From: Xenococcus sp. MO_188.B8
GTDB lineage: Bacteria; Cyanobacteriota; Cyanobacteriia; Cyanobacteriales; Xenococcaceae
Direction: 5' to 3'
Assembly: GCA_030065615.1 (NCBI GenBank)
Contig: JASJDR010000007.1
Coordinates: forward strand, 1 to 64,000
DNA length: 64,000 nucleotides
Shown here: positions 18,106-27,815 of the stretch, piece by piece
How positions within the stretch are numbered: the stretch's first letter is position 1
How the letters are laid out: each line of letters begins with the position of its first letter
Position numbers and translations under genes: made by a program
Notes under the pieces: model-generated
What the model was told of the DNA's origin: nothing
Database searches by the model: none
Seen by the model: only the letters and a program-made list of their open reading frames with translations

Positions 18106-18480
18106 CTAGCCATTAATAAATTTTTCTATCTGGGGCAAGATTTTATCGATATCTTCTGGGCGATTGAGTTTAATATGCAGCTTTCTACAATTACCTTCAG
18201 CTTTAATTTCTACGCTGCGCCCAAACAGGTTATTACCCAAGAAACTTACCAAGGGTTTGAAATGTTCTAGAGTTACTAGTGCCTTGAGTTGTCCCAGTAA
18301 AAAACCACCCATACCTTTGGAGTTGATTGTTGCTTCTGTGATAGGAATTAACTCAGCTTCTTTAACTCCCTCAAATTCTTTGAGTTCCAACTGTAAACTT
18401 TGGACAGTCTCTTGTAGATCCTCATCTTTGAGTTGAGGATCTACAAGAGAAATAATTATCTGAATGTTATTTTCTTCCAT
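18106..18480 (-). CDS. EACC1-like effector-associated component
   Basis: From ATG 18480, which has GAAGG five bases upstream, the protein has 124 residues; an in-frame ATG at 18552 would add 24 non-conserved residues. The pattern LVDPQLKDEDLQETVQSL, a central GGFLLGQLKA stretch, and a C-terminal strand-rich region (SVEIKAEGNCRKLHIKL) resemble EACC1 (effector-associated constant component 1), described as a constant partner of caspase, trypsin and similar effectors in NTP-dependent bacterial conflict systems. The caspase-kinase gene starts 8 bp downstream, so the two are translationally linked. I assign the family from memory of its pattern. Confidence 0.7.
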   Translation of the reverse strand: MEENNIQIIISLVDPQLKDEDLQETVQSLQLELKEFEGVKEAELIPITEATINSKGMGGFLLGQLKALVTLEHFKPLVSFLGNNLFGRSVEIKAEGNCRKLHIKLNRPEDIDKILPQIEKFING

Positions 18481-18658
18481 AAAACCTTCATTAAGAGTTT
18501 GTGGGGTAATTTTATTAGTAGTCACTGGGTCGAGATATGTTTCATACTTCAATCTCTAATGTTGCTAACCTTTCCTCTTACTTCACCACTTTTAATTCTA
18601 TATTAAATGATCTACACTATTAAAAAGAATTCAACAAAAAATTTCTAAAAGTACTGAT

Positions 18659-19354
18659 CTACAACCCAGAAACAGAATCAATAAACTGTTGCAAAACTTC
18701 CAAAGCAGGTAAAGGAATTTCATGCCCCATATTAAACTCATAATATTGAACATCAACACCCATAGCAGTTAATTTCTCCTTAGCTTGTCTTCCTGCTTGA
18801 ATCGGTACTACAAGATCTTGTTTTCCGTGAATGATCAAAGCTGGAGATAGTTTACTAGGATAAGAACGGTTAATATTGTTTGTATTAATAATCAAACTTC
18901 TTGCTACAGTGTCGGTTATGGAATTAGCTTTTGGTTCGTAATGCAAATAGCCACTCATACTACACAAGCTCAGCATAGGAACAGTTAAGCCCACATCCAA
19001 AGTCATCGCTCCACCCTGAGAAAAGCCCGCCATAATAGTACGTTCCAAAGGTACTCCTGTAGTAGTTTCTAGAGAAGATAACCAGTTGATTAACAATTCT
19101 CGACTTTTAGTTAATTGCTGACAATTGGGCATATTTTCCAAATCGTACCAAGCTCTTCCTCCCGGTACTTGGGTATGAGAAAATGGTGCGTTAGGAAACA
19201 AATAACCAAAGCCAGGGAGGTTTAATATTTGAGCCAGGGGAGCTAAATCTTGATAGTTAGCACCCCAACCATGAAGCATTACTAACAGATATGATGGTTT
19301 TTCCCCATTACTGGGCATTACAGAAATAGCATCGAGAGTTTGTTGGTCAGTCAT
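18659..19354 (-). CDS. carboxylesterase / phospholipase-family alpha/beta hydrolase
   Basis: The 231-residue protein has the oxyanion region LVMLHGWGAN, the nucleophile elbow GFSQGGAM, the acid in HGKQDLVVP and the catalytic His in NMGHEIP. These are the hallmarks of the phospholipase/carboxylesterase family that includes acyl-protein thioesterases and YpfH. There is no signal peptide, so it is cytoplasmic. It is an intact single gene between the EACC1/caspase pair and the divergent RND transporter. Confidence 0.88.
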   Translation of the reverse strand: MTDQQTLDAISVMPSNGEKPSYLLVMLHGWGANYQDLAPLAQILNLPGFGYLFPNAPFSHTQVPGGRAWYDLENMPNCQQLTKSRELLINWLSSLETTTGVPLERTIMAGFSQGGAMTLDVGLTVPMLSLCSMSGYLHYEPKANSITDTVARSLIINTNNINRSYPSKLSPALIIHGKQDLVVPIQAGRQAKEKLTAMGVDVQYYEFNMGHEIPLPALEVLQQFIDSVSGL

Positions 19355-19530
19355 AGATATTTTGGTTAATATTTTGTTACATTAGTTAATGGACGCCTTA
19401 ATATTTGATTTATTTTTTAATAATGAAATTGTTATTTCTAACTTTTATTAGGGTAATTTACAAGCTTTCCCTGGTTTAACTTTCTAACCTACACAATTTA
19501 TTTCTTAATTTAGCTCTAACCCCAATTTTA

Positions 19531-22500
19531 ATGTCTTTCCATCTTTCTGCGTGGTCGATCAAAAAACCTGTTCCAACGATTGTTACCTTCTTAATTCTGG
19601 GAATTGTGGGTATTGTGTCTTTTCTCGGTTTGGGAATTGATGACACTCCGAATATCGATGTTCCCGTAGTTAGTATCAACGTCACTCAAAGAGGTGCTAG
19701 CCCTACAGAACTAGAGAATCAAGTAACCAAAAAAATTGAGGATGCAGTAGCGAATCTAGATAATATCGATGAACTGATTTCTACTGTTACCGAAGGTAAT
19801 TCTAGTACCATAATTAACTTTGAGCTGGGGACAGATAGCGATCAAGCAGTTAATGAAGTAAGAAACGAGATTGCCCAAATTCGTCCCGAATTACCTCAAG
19901 ATATTAATGAACCGATAGTTAAGAAATTAGCCTTTTCTGGTTCACCAGTTATTGCCTATGCGGTAAAGTCTGATGTGAGATCCGTCGCAAACTTGAGTAA
20001 TTATGTGGATAAAACCTTGATTCCGCTCTTGCTTAATGTTGAAGGAGTGGGACAAATAGATCGTTGGGGAGGAGTAGATCGCGAAGTCAGAGTAGATTTA
20101 GATCCTGATCGTTTACTGGCCTATGATATTTCCGCTACAGAAGTAAATCAGCAAATTCGCGATTTTAATATTAATCTTCCTGGAGGAAAAATCCAAATTG
20201 GAGGCAGTGAACAAAATATTCGTACTCTAGGAAGTGCCAAAACAATTCAGGAGTTACGACAATATCCGATTCGTCTCAGAAATGGAGATACGGTAACTCT
20301 CAATAATTTGGGTACGGTGGAAGATGCTTTTGCCGAACCAACTCAAGCAGCTTATCTTAATGGCGAACCAGTGGTTGCCTTTGCGGTTAAACGCAGTACT
20401 GGTAGTACTTTGGTTTCGGTTGAAGAGGGAATTCGTCAAAGAGCGGCAGAATTAGAACCTACTTTACCAGAAGATATTAGATTACAGTTAATTTTTACCC
20501 GTGCCGATAGGATTCGTAGTTCCTATAATGGCACAATCATGACTTTGATCTTTGGTTGTGTGCTGACAGTCATTACTGTGGGGATCTTTTTACGTGACTG
20601 GCGCAGTACTTTGATTACAGGAACAGCGTTACCTTTATCAATTATTCCAACTTTTTGGGTGATGCAATGGCTGGACTATACTCTCAACGGCATGACTCTG
20701 CTGGCTTTAGCTCTAGCGATTGGTAATTTGGTAGATGATGCCATTTGTATGTTAGAGAATATCGATCGCCATTTACAAATGGGCAAGACTCCGCTCAAAG
20801 CAGCTTTAGATGGTTCGAGAGAAATTGGTTTAGCTGTGGTGGCAACTACTTCTACTATTGTGGCGGTATTTATTCCTGTGGCATTTATGGGCGGGGTACC
20901 AGGACAGTTTTTTCAACCTTTTGGGGTAACAGTTGCGGTTTCCACGATGTTTTCTACTTTGGTCGCTTGTACCGTAACCCCAATGCTGAGCGCCTATCTG
21001 TTGCGCTCTAAACCTATTCCTACTGCTTCAGATTTAAATAGTCAGAATTCCCAACGTCGTCCCTATGCTTCTCTGCTGAGATGGTCACTACGTCATCGGA
21101 TTACCACTCTTTTATTTGCCGTTGCCTTCTTTATCGGTAGTTTACAACTGGTTCCTTTTATACCCAAAGGTTTATTTAGTGATGGGGATCGTGGTCTAAG
21201 TACAGTAGTTGTGGAGCTTCCCCCAGGTTCACGACTTCAGGATACGGAAGAAGTGACCCAGCAATTAGAAAATATTTTTCTTAATGATTCGGCGGTTAGT
21301 AGCGTCCTCAACCATTCAGGAAATGATGATAAAATAAACTCTGCTCAAATATACGTTAACTTAGTACCTAAAAATGAACGGGAGCTGGATCAAAAACAAT
21401 GGCAACAAAAGATGCGCGATCAATTGGCTAAAATACCAGGGGCGAGAATTAGTTTTCGCAGTCAAGGTGCTGGTGGTGGTACCAAAGATCTATCGCTGAT
21501 TCTGCGTAGTGATAATCCAGAAATTCTCTCGGCTACGGCTAAAGAAGTGGAAACCCAGATGGGAACAATCCCAGGTTTAGTGGCAATCAGTTCTAGTATC
21601 AGTTTAGTGCGACCCGAAATTATTATCGAACCAAATCCCCAACGGGCTTCTGACCTGGGTGTTTCGGTACAGGCAATTGCCCGTACAGCTTCTTTGACTA
21701 CTATTGGTGATAATGACTTTAATTTAGCAAAATTCAATTTAAGCGATCGCCAAATTCCGATTCGGGTTCAGATAGATCCGGCTAAACGTCAAGATATTAG
21801 TAATCTGAAAAACTTGCGCGTTCCTAGCGATCGCGGTACACTAGTTCCCCTAGATGCAGTAGCGACAATCCGTCTCGGTAGTGGTCCTAATGAAATTCAA
21901 AGATTTGATCGCAGTCGTCGGGTTACGGTAGAAGCAAATTTACAGGGTATTTCTCTGGGTGATGCGGTAGCGAAAGTTCGTCAGTTACCTGCTATGAACC
22001 CCCTACCGCCTGAAGTCCGGGAAGAACCAGCAGGAGATGCCAAGATTATGCGAGATATTTTTAGTCGTTTCCTGGGAGCCTTATCCTTAGCAATTCTTTG
22101 TATCTATGCAATTTTAGTCTTGCTCTACAATAATTTCCTCTATCCGATGGCTATTTTGGTTGCCTTGCCCTTATCCGTTGGTGGGGCATTAATGGGCTTA
22201 TTGGTAATGCAAAAAGAATTAGGATTATTTGCCCTGATCGGTGTTGTTCTGTTGATGGGATTAGTTACGAAAAACGCGATTCTATTGGTTGATTTTGCCC
22301 TAGCGGGTATTCAACGAGGCAAACCCCAATTTAAGGCTGTTGTCGAAGCAGGAGTTTCTCGTTTACGTCCAATTCTCATGACTTCTATTTCCACGATTGC
22401 CGGAATGATGCCCATTGCCCTAGAGTTAGGTGCCGATGGAGAGGTCCGTAGTCCTATGGCGATCGCTGTTATTGGTGGGTTTACCACTTCTACTCTCTTA

Positions 22501-22596
22501 ACTCTGGTGGTGGTTCCTGTCTTATTTACCTATGTTGATGGCTTTTATCACTGGTTAGGAAACTTGTTCAAGAAAATGTTAAAAGGTAATGAGTAA
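19531..22596 (+). CDS. RND efflux transporter, HAE1/AcrB family
   Basis: The 1021 residues have the full RND layout: helix 1 at the N terminus (KKPVPTIVTFLILGIVGIV), a large periplasmic loop, helices 2-6 with the proton-relay aspartates in GNLVDDAICMLEN, a second large loop, and helices 8-12 with MGLVTKNAILLVDF. The length and symmetry show it is complete. No membrane-fusion protein or outer-membrane channel gene is adjacent, so it must use partners encoded elsewhere. Its last 45 codons recur as a diverged fragment at 24058-24196. Confidence 0.93.
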   Translation: MSFHLSAWSIKKPVPTIVTFLILGIVGIVSFLGLGIDDTPNIDVPVVSINVTQRGASPTELENQVTKKIEDAVANLDNIDELISTVTEGNSSTIINFELGTDSDQAVNEVRNEIAQIRPELPQDINEPIVKKLAFSGSPVIAYAVKSDVRSVANLSNYVDKTLIPLLLNVEGVGQIDRWGGVDREVRVDLDPDRLLAYDISATEVNQQIRDFNINLPGGKIQIGGSEQNIRTLGSAKTIQELRQYPIRLRNGDTVTLNNLGTVEDAFAEPTQAAYLNGEPVVAFAVKRSTGSTLVSVEEGIRQRAAELEPTLPEDIRLQLIFTRADRIRSSYNGTIMTLIFGCVLTVITVGIFLRDWRSTLITGTALPLSIIPTFWVMQWLDYTLNGMTLLALALAIGNLVDDAICMLENIDRHLQMGKTPLKAALDGSREIGLAVVATTSTIVAVFIPVAFMGGVPGQFFQPFGVTVAVSTMFSTLVACTVTPMLSAYLLRSKPIPTASDLNSQNSQRRPYASLLRWSLRHRITTLLFAVAFFIGSLQLVPFIPKGLFSDGDRGLSTVVVELPPGSRLQDTEEVTQQLENIFLNDSAVSSVLNHSGNDDKINSAQIYVNLVPKNERELDQKQWQQKMRDQLAKIPGARISFRSQGAGGGTKDLSLILRSDNPEILSATAKEVETQMGTIPGLVAISSSISLVRPEIIIEPNPQRASDLGVSVQAIARTASLTTIGDNDFNLAKFNLSDRQIPIRVQIDPAKRQDISNLKNLRVPSDRGTLVPLDAVATIRLGSGPNEIQRFDRSRRVTVEANLQGISLGDAVAKVRQLPAMNPLPPEVREEPAGDAKIMRDIFSRFLGALSLAILCIYAILVLLYNNFLYPMAILVALPLSVGGALMGLLVMQKELGLFALIGVVLLMGLVTKNAILLVDFALAGIQRGKPQFKAVVEAGVSRLRPILMTSISTIAGMMPIALELGADGEVRSPMAIAVIGGFTTSTLLTLVVVPVLFTYVDGFYHWLGNLFKKMLKGNE

Positions 22597-22933
22597 ATTA
22601 GATCTTTACTATATTTTAAGTTTAATATCATAATAAGTCTTTATTAGACCTCTTACCTAATTAATCGAGAGTATTTCTATAAACCTCTAATCACAACGTA
22701 TATAGCGATTTAAAAGATAATAATTAATGGTTGATCGGTAATAAATCACATATTAGTTCACTGATGTAGTACAATATTTTTTTATAGCTTAATCATAGCT
22801 TAATCATACCTTAATTATAGCTTAATCATAAATATTCAATGTTTAATCAAACACTTAAAAAAAAAACAGATTAGAAGAGGTTAGCTTATCGACATGGCAT
22901 ATATCTCCACTTAAGATAACGAGCTTTTTTATA
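22597..22933. other. intergenic region with a short tandem repeat
   Basis: An 11-12 bp unit (TAGCTTAATCA) occurs about four times at 22786-22832, one of them with substitutions. It is otherwise AT-rich, with no open frame of note on the minus strand. On the plus strand the frame of the next gene stays open from 22859, but without a canonical start. Confidence 0.6.
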
Positions 22934-23596
22934 TTGGCAATCATCTTCCTAATTGCAGGTCATTTTGGTGAGAAGCTAACAATTAATTGGCTCAATACAG
23001 TATCCGAAATTCAATTTTCACCTCGTTTTTTTGTTTTCGATCTAGAGGGTAATATAACTACTTTATACTCAACTATAGGCTTGGGTTTTTGTAGTTTATT
23101 ACTAGCTATAATCGCTAGTACCGAGAAATACATGAATTCTCGATACAACAAATTTTGGCGAGCATTATCATTCATTTTTCTCTATTTAGCCATAGATGAA
23201 GCTTGCAGTATTCATGAAGAACTAATTCCTATTCTTAGAACTGCTTTTAATACTAGAGGGTTGTTATTTTTTCCTTGGGTAATCCCTGCTGCAATTTTAT
23301 TGGTAGTGTTTTTAATAGTATTTCGTGGTTTTATTGCTAATTTGCCACCAAGAATTCGCAATTTGTTTCTTGTCGCTGGCGCAGTCTATGTTGGTGGAGC
23401 AATTGGCATGGAATTAATTGGGGGATATATTGCCGATTTTCGAGGTTTTGACAATAAAGCTTATTGGCTCGCTTCATTGATTGAAGAATTGTTAGAGATG
23501 TTTGGGATTGTAGTGTTTATTTATGGATTGTTATCTTATATGAAATCTAAGTTTACAAAATTGAACTTCTCAGTATCTTTTCGACAGTCAAAATAA
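22934..23596 (+). CDS. multi-pass membrane protein of unknown function
   Basis: The 220-residue protein has about five hydrophobic helices and an acidic EELLEMFGI motif near the end. The first in-frame start codon is TTG 22934, but the frame is open from 22859 and reads plausibly there, so the real start may be non-canonical or the 5' end damaged. I do not recognise the family. It lies downstream of the RND gene at the edge of a region of gene fragments. Confidence 0.6.
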   Translation: MAIIFLIAGHFGEKLTINWLNTVSEIQFSPRFFVFDLEGNITTLYSTIGLGFCSLLLAIIASTEKYMNSRYNKFWRALSFIFLYLAIDEACSIHEELIPILRTAFNTRGLLFFPWVIPAAILLVVFLIVFRGFIANLPPRIRNLFLVAGAVYVGGAIGMELIGGYIADFRGFDNKAYWLASLIEELLEMFGIVVFIYGLLSYMKSKFTKLNFSVSFRQSK

Positions 23597-23645
23597 GTAT
23601 TTGTATAAGTAAAAGATTATTTTCTGAACAACTCACAGCTTGTAA

Positions 23646-24050
23646 CTAATTATCCGAAAGGCTCGGTTTTTGGCCAGCTACCATATCTCCACTGCACACC
23701 ACCATATCTGGTTGCCAAAAGGGCAATAATGAGATCGCTTTATCTACTTCGGGATTATAATCTGTTGAGCCATATGCTCCATTTAAGTCACTAATCACTA
23801 CCAAGCGCACATCACCCCTTGGTGGGTTGTACAGTCCATCTGCTCCTACATTGGCAATGATCGCCTCCTCGGTTGGTGGGGGTAGAGGAGTAGTTGCTTC
23901 AAGAGTCGCAGGAGTAGTAGCCTGGAAAAATTCAACTTGAGGGGGCATGATGACCTGAGAAGAAACCTGCGACTGCGACTGCGACTGCGAAGGCTGGCAG
24001 CCATGAATTACAGTAACCAGAAAAAAGCCTAACCGGATATTCAGACAAAT
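23646..24050 (-). pseudogene. metallophosphoesterase lipoprotein, truncated at both ends
   Basis: Reading the minus strand from 24050 gives RSPLRICLNIRLGFFLVTV and IHGCQPSQSQ, a lipoprotein-like signal, then a Thr/Pro-rich linker and the calcineurin-type metal site VRLVVISDLNGAYGST with VCSGDMVAG. It stops after SLSDN at 23646, before the catalytic His motifs. The 5' end is cut at 24050 by the RND-tail fragment. A separate piece of the same 5' end (MRFWRSPIRICLNIR) sits at 27762-27815. It cannot encode an active enzyme. Confidence 0.75.
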
Positions 24051-24057
24051 TCGTAGT

Positions 24058-24196
24058 GGTGATCGCTGTTATTGGAGGGTTTACTACTTCTAATCTCTTA
24101 ACTCTGGTGGTGGTTCCTGTCTTATTTACCTATGTTGATGGCTTTTATCACTGGTTAGGAAAGTTGTTTAGGAAAATGCTGGAAGGTAATGAGTAA
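24058..24196 (+). pseudogene. duplicated 3' end of the RND transporter gene
   Basis: This segment matches 22460-22596 with few differences: VIAVIGGFTTSNLLTLVVVP, then LFTYVDGFYHWLGKLF and the same stop region GGTAATGAGTAA. The match begins at GATCGCTG, part of the HIP1 octamer in the intact gene, so the breakpoint coincides with a GATCGC motif. No start or upstream body is present. Confidence 0.88.
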
Positions 24197-24206
24197 CTAC
24201 TGAGTT

Positions 24207-24337
24207 AGAAAATGCTTGGTTGCTCCTGAACAATCCTGAGTTAGAAATCTCCGCTCTACAGATAACTCTTATTTATTTGAGCAGAAGACCATCGATCAAG
24301 TCATACCGCTAGCTAAAAACCAAGGGATTGCGTAAGC
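24207..24337 (+). pseudogene. internal fragment of an aldo/keto reductase gene
   Basis: This fragment parallels codons of the intact gene (25862-25986): NAWLLLNNPELEISALQITL, then, after a one-base deletion, EQKTIDQVIPLAKNQGIA and a TAA. It is diverged from the neighbouring intact copy and therefore is either an old duplicate or derives from a paralogue. It follows directly after the RND-tail fragment. Confidence 0.85.
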
Positions 24338-24608
24338 TGCTTAATATTTTAATATTATAATAAAATCTTATTCAAGAATATATCTGACTAAATGAATGTA
24401 GTTCGAATTGATATCATTCAAACATGTTAAACCAAATTCTTGTTCCCTAAACGATTTTCCTAACTAACATAGGATTGCTGTAAGCCTAATATCTAACTAT
24501 AGAATCCCCAAAAGGCAACAATTTAAATATTTCTAAAAATGGTCAAACTCAAGGTAAACTCTATTTGATACATAGATATTTGTTCAAATTTTATATCCTA
24601 AAATAAGA

Positions 24609-24892
24609 TTTTATTAGTTATGAACACTAAACAAGCTGGAGCTAAAGCAGGCTTTCCTTGCACGGGAAATAAAGGCGCAAAAGCTTCGTCTGTATAAATT
24701 GTGCCCAACTCGTCGCGCATCCGAATGTAGATATTTCCAAACAGCAACAGCGACACGGAAAGTATCGGGGGGAATCTGGGTTGGGGATTGGGGATGAAGT
24801 GACATACCGCAACAGTTATCTCTAGTAATAATAGGATGATGGGGCCGGCGCGTTGCCCAACGGGCTGAACCGAAAGGCTCATCTTCCCTCAA
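24609..24892 (-). pseudogene. N-terminal relic of an IS1182-family transposase
   Basis: One minus-strand frame gives MSLHPQSPTQIPPDTFRVA, and a neighbouring frame continues GNIYIRMRDELGTIY and TDEAFAPLFPVQGKPALAP, the typical start of IS1182-family transposases. A frameshift lies near 24752. After LVFIT the match ends, where the family normally continues VMQFAEGL. No inverted repeat ends were found. The element is dead. Confidence 0.75.
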
Positions 24893-25302
24893 ACCGACAG
24901 ATTTTTTCCCTTGAGAATTGACCAGGCAATTGACTTGAAGGTGAATTAGACCCAGCTTGGTGAATCTCTTTTGACTTGTCAGACAAGGAAGTCGAAGCGC
25001 TCGCTTCTGTTTGACCCCACTTTTAGTTTACTTGGATGTCAGAATTCGCTCTCCTTCCCAGTTTGTATTGCATTTGTCAATAAATAGATTGCTTTCGCCA
25101 ACAAAGTCAGAGAAATCGCGAACTAACTCCCTTTTTGTCCCGCCTTAAGTTGGTAGCCGTGAATCTTATACGATTGGTGCACAGGCTAATTACTTAACTC
25201 TCAATGTTGGATAGCTAACGAAATAATTACATATTTTTGTGTAAAATAACAGACTTCAGGTAAATCATTACCTATGAAGCCAGAAGTATCTTAAATTGAC
25301 TT
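24893..25302. other. intergenic region, nothing recognised
   Basis: About 400 bp between the IS1182 relic and the aldo/keto reductase. It has no recognisable frame. The promoter of the reductase must lie in its right part. Confidence 0.5.
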
Positions 25303-26259
25303 ATGAAATATCAACAATTCGGCAATACAGAGTTAAAGGTATCGGCTTTGGGATTGGGTGCTGCACTCATAAATTCTCGTTATACTGGTCCTGAGGAATC
25401 AAAATTAACCTTAAACAAAGCTTTTGAGCTGGGAATTAATTTCTACGATACTGCTCCCAGCTACGGTCAAGGCAGCAGCGAAGAAATTATTGGTAAAATT
25501 TTTCAAAAAAAAAGAGAGCAAGTGATTATCACCACCAAATTTGGTGATTCTCCAACAGCTGCCCTGAAAGCAGCATCTAAGTTTAAGCCTTTATTCAGAA
25601 AACTTATGTGGCAAGTTCCGGGCATTAAAAGTAGAGTTCGAGAATTTGTCAATTCCCAAACTAAAAAAGATTTTGAGCCCAGCTCTATGATTAAGTCGGT
25701 TGAAGATAGTTTACGGCGTCTGCGCAGTAATTACATCGATCTTTTATTACTGCACTCTCCTTCTAGAGAAATAATTGTAAGAGGCGATGTCTTTGAACAG
25801 CTCCAATGTCTTCAACAGCAAGGAAAAATACGTTACTACGGCGTTTCAACTGATGTAGATAATGCTTTGCTCCTCCTGAAAAATCCTGATTTACAAATAT
25901 CTGCTTTACAGATAACTCTTAATTTATTAGAGCAGGAGGCAATTGATGAAGTCATACCACTAGCCAAAAAAAGAGGAATTGCAATTGTGGCTCGCGAGCC
26001 TTTTGCTCATGGCAAACTAATTTCCAAGAATAGCTATTTGGATACCGAAGGTTTAAGGTATGTCACTCCTTGTAAAGCAGATGAGCGCTTTGATTTTTTG
26101 ACTCAAGATGGTGCTCACACCATAACCCAGGCAGCACTACAATTTGTTTTGCAAACAGAAGGAGTGTCTGTGGTCTTGGCAGGTATGTCCAAGGTAAAAC
26201 ATGTGCAGGAAAATGTCGAGGCATTTACGGCCTCAGCACTAACAGTTCCGGAAATTTAA
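25303..26259 (+). CDS. aldo/keto reductase
   Basis: The 318-residue TIM-barrel protein shows the catalytic tetrad pattern: Asp and Tyr in NFYDTAPSYGQG, Lys in ITTKFGD and His in DLLLLHSPS. The NADPH-binding end (GVSVVLAGMSKVKHVQENVE) is complete. The physiological carbonyl substrate is unknown. It is intact although it lies among fragments, including a diverged fragment of its own family at 24207-24337. Confidence 0.88.
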   Translation: MKYQQFGNTELKVSALGLGAALINSRYTGPEESKLTLNKAFELGINFYDTAPSYGQGSSEEIIGKIFQKKREQVIITTKFGDSPTAALKAASKFKPLFRKLMWQVPGIKSRVREFVNSQTKKDFEPSSMIKSVEDSLRRLRSNYIDLLLLHSPSREIIVRGDVFEQLQCLQQQGKIRYYGVSTDVDNALLLLKNPDLQISALQITLNLLEQEAIDEVIPLAKKRGIAIVAREPFAHGKLISKNSYLDTEGLRYVTPCKADERFDFLTQDGAHTITQAALQFVLQTEGVSVVLAGMSKVKHVQENVEAFTASALTVPEI

Positions 26260-26324
26260 AAGATTCGTTCGACATAGCAAAACACCGCAATGATAAACTC
26301 TTCCGTATTGAACAGTTTACCCAT
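26258..26324 (-). pseudogene. N-terminal relic, possibly IS982-family transposase
   Basis: The minus strand reads MGKLFNTEEFIIAVFCYVER from ATG 26324, similar to the start of cyanobacterial IS982-type transposases. It breaks off within 22 codons, next to the aldo/keto reductase stop. The match is short and the family call tentative. Confidence 0.4.
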
Positions 26325-26470
26325 CCTTGATGATTGAGATTATTTTCTACTTTCTCATTCTTCTTGATGGGTTGTTCTCTTTCTTTTTTCTTAAAAGTTG
26401 AACACGGCGTTATCATTTAATCTACTATTATAATAGCAATTTTCATGTTGATTTTTATAGCTTAAGTAAC

Positions 26471-27301
26471 ATGTTTATCGATCTCTCACTCAATGACAAA
26501 GAGCTTCAACAATTCCAAGAACTAGGTTTTGTTGGACCTTTTAATTTTCTTGAGCCGCAGGATGTTGACTCTTTAACTGCATCTAAATCTTTCATAAAGA
26601 GATCTCTTTGGGAAAAGATAGTGCTAAAGATAGCTAGGATAACTGAGATTCAGGATCGTAAATTACCTAGCTTTTTTTGGGGTAAAGCTAGATGGAACAA
26701 AGGCTTACATGTAGCTTTACCGGAATTCTACAAGCTATCTACCAATCCAGTCATTTTAGATAAAGTTTCCTCAATTCTTGGAGATAATATTCTGCAATGG
26801 TCTGCTCACATTTTAAACAAAAAACCCAGTAATGATTATTGCTGGCATCGTGATGTTGAGCTACTAGAAATAAAAGGAGTAACCGTTTGGCTTGCGCTTA
26901 CAAATGTAACAAAACAGAGCTCCATTGCAATTATTACTGGTTCTCATGAATTTTTAAGTTATCCACAAGAATTAAGAAGTAATTCTGGATTAAATATTAC
27001 TGATGACTATGCTGTTCTAGAGGAAGCTCAAAAACTAAATTCTAAATGTGAACTAATTTCGGTAGATATAAAACCAGGCGAGTTTTTCATTTTTGCTGGA
27101 AGTTTATGGCATTCGGCAAAAAACTCTTCATCAGTAGAACGAACTGCCATAATTTTCCAGTATTCTCCACCTAGTGAAAAAATTCAGATTCCAATTACCA
27201 ATGATCCTCCCATACTCTGGAAATCTTCATCTCCACCTTGCTTGTTGCTGAAAGGAAAAAATGAGTATGATCATAACCTAATTGTCCTACCACCAAAGTA
27301 A
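26471..27301 (+). CDS. phytanoyl-CoA dioxygenase (PhyH) family protein
   Basis: The 276-residue protein has the Fe(II)/2-oxoglutarate facial triad: His126 and Asp128 in WHRD, and a distal His in GSLWHSAKN, followed by the Arg of ERTAIIFQYS that binds 2-oxoglutarate. The PhyH family hydroxylates small lipophilic or natural-product substrates; the substrate here is unknown. It lies between the aldo/keto reductase and an EgtB/OvoA-type enzyme and is complete. It may belong to a small biosynthetic group with them, but relics and gaps separate the genes. Confidence 0.82.
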   Translation: MFIDLSLNDKELQQFQELGFVGPFNFLEPQDVDSLTASKSFIKRSLWEKIVLKIARITEIQDRKLPSFFWGKARWNKGLHVALPEFYKLSTNPVILDKVSSILGDNILQWSAHILNKKPSNDYCWHRDVELLEIKGVTVWLALTNVTKQSSIAIITGSHEFLSYPQELRSNSGLNITDDYAVLEEAQKLNSKCELISVDIKPGEFFIFAGSLWHSAKNSSSVERTAIIFQYSPPSEKIQIPITNDPPILWKSSSPPCLLLKGKNEYDHNLIVLPPK

Positions 27302-27708
27302 AGAGGAGCATATGATCTTTTTAGTTGTTCTTTTGCAGAGATAGAGCTTCGTATTTATACTAAAAAGATAGGTTTTACAGACTAGATGAGCTTCAGGCTC
27401 AATATAACTAGGATAGACTGGATAACCATCGGTCACATACCAAAAACTCTGCCAGCACTTAATAATCTGCCAAATCGGTTCAAAAGTCTGATGAGAGCGC
27501 GCCGCGAAGCGGATCTCTTCGAGATCGCTCTGAATCCTAGACCATTAAGATACATTTTTAAGCAAATTTGCTTGACTTCTGGTGGATATTTCCGAGAAAT
27601 AGGATTTTCTACAAATTGATAACCGCAATCTTTGCATTTATAAGATTGTTTCCCGCGACGGAAACCATTTTTCTTCTTATGAGAAGATTGACATTTGGGA
27701 CATTGCAT
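27297..27708 (-). pseudogene. IS1-family transposase relic with internal deletion
   Basis: From ATG 27708 the frame gives the InsA start with its zinc finger (CPKCQS...CKDCGYQFVENP, LCLKMY-type helix, GFRAI). It breaks near 27535 at a hairpin-rich insert. After it a second frame reads TFEPIWQIIKCWQSFWYVTD, GYPVYPSYIEPEAHLVCKTY and a degenerate tail, which is the C-terminal part of InsB. The centre with the catalytic residues is missing. The element is inactive. Confidence 0.82.
27491..27534. repeat. double-hairpin repeat at the IS1 relic breakpoint
   Basis: Two adjacent inverted repeats, CCGC-GAA-GCGG and GATCTC-TTC-GAGATC, within a GC-rich 40-bp segment. It replaces the deleted centre of the IS1 transposase relic. 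Its composition is unlike the AT-rich surroundings. Confidence 0.6.
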
Positions 27709-27761
27709 TGGCTTACAAGAGAATTTTACCCCCTAATTTTAAAATCTCTAGCATTACGCAT

Positions 27762-27815
27762 TCACCAGCGCCGGATATTCAGACAAATTCTTATTGGAGA
27801 TCGCCAAAATCTCAT
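27762..27815 (-). pseudogene. 5' tip of the metallophosphoesterase gene
   Basis: The minus strand reads MRFWRSPIRICLNIRRW then TGA. RSPIRICLNIR is nearly identical to RSPLRICLNIR in the truncated metallophosphoesterase at 23646-24050, and the DNA shares CCGGATATTCAGACAAATTC. The gene's first codons are thus separated from the rest by 3.7 kb. Confidence 0.65.
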
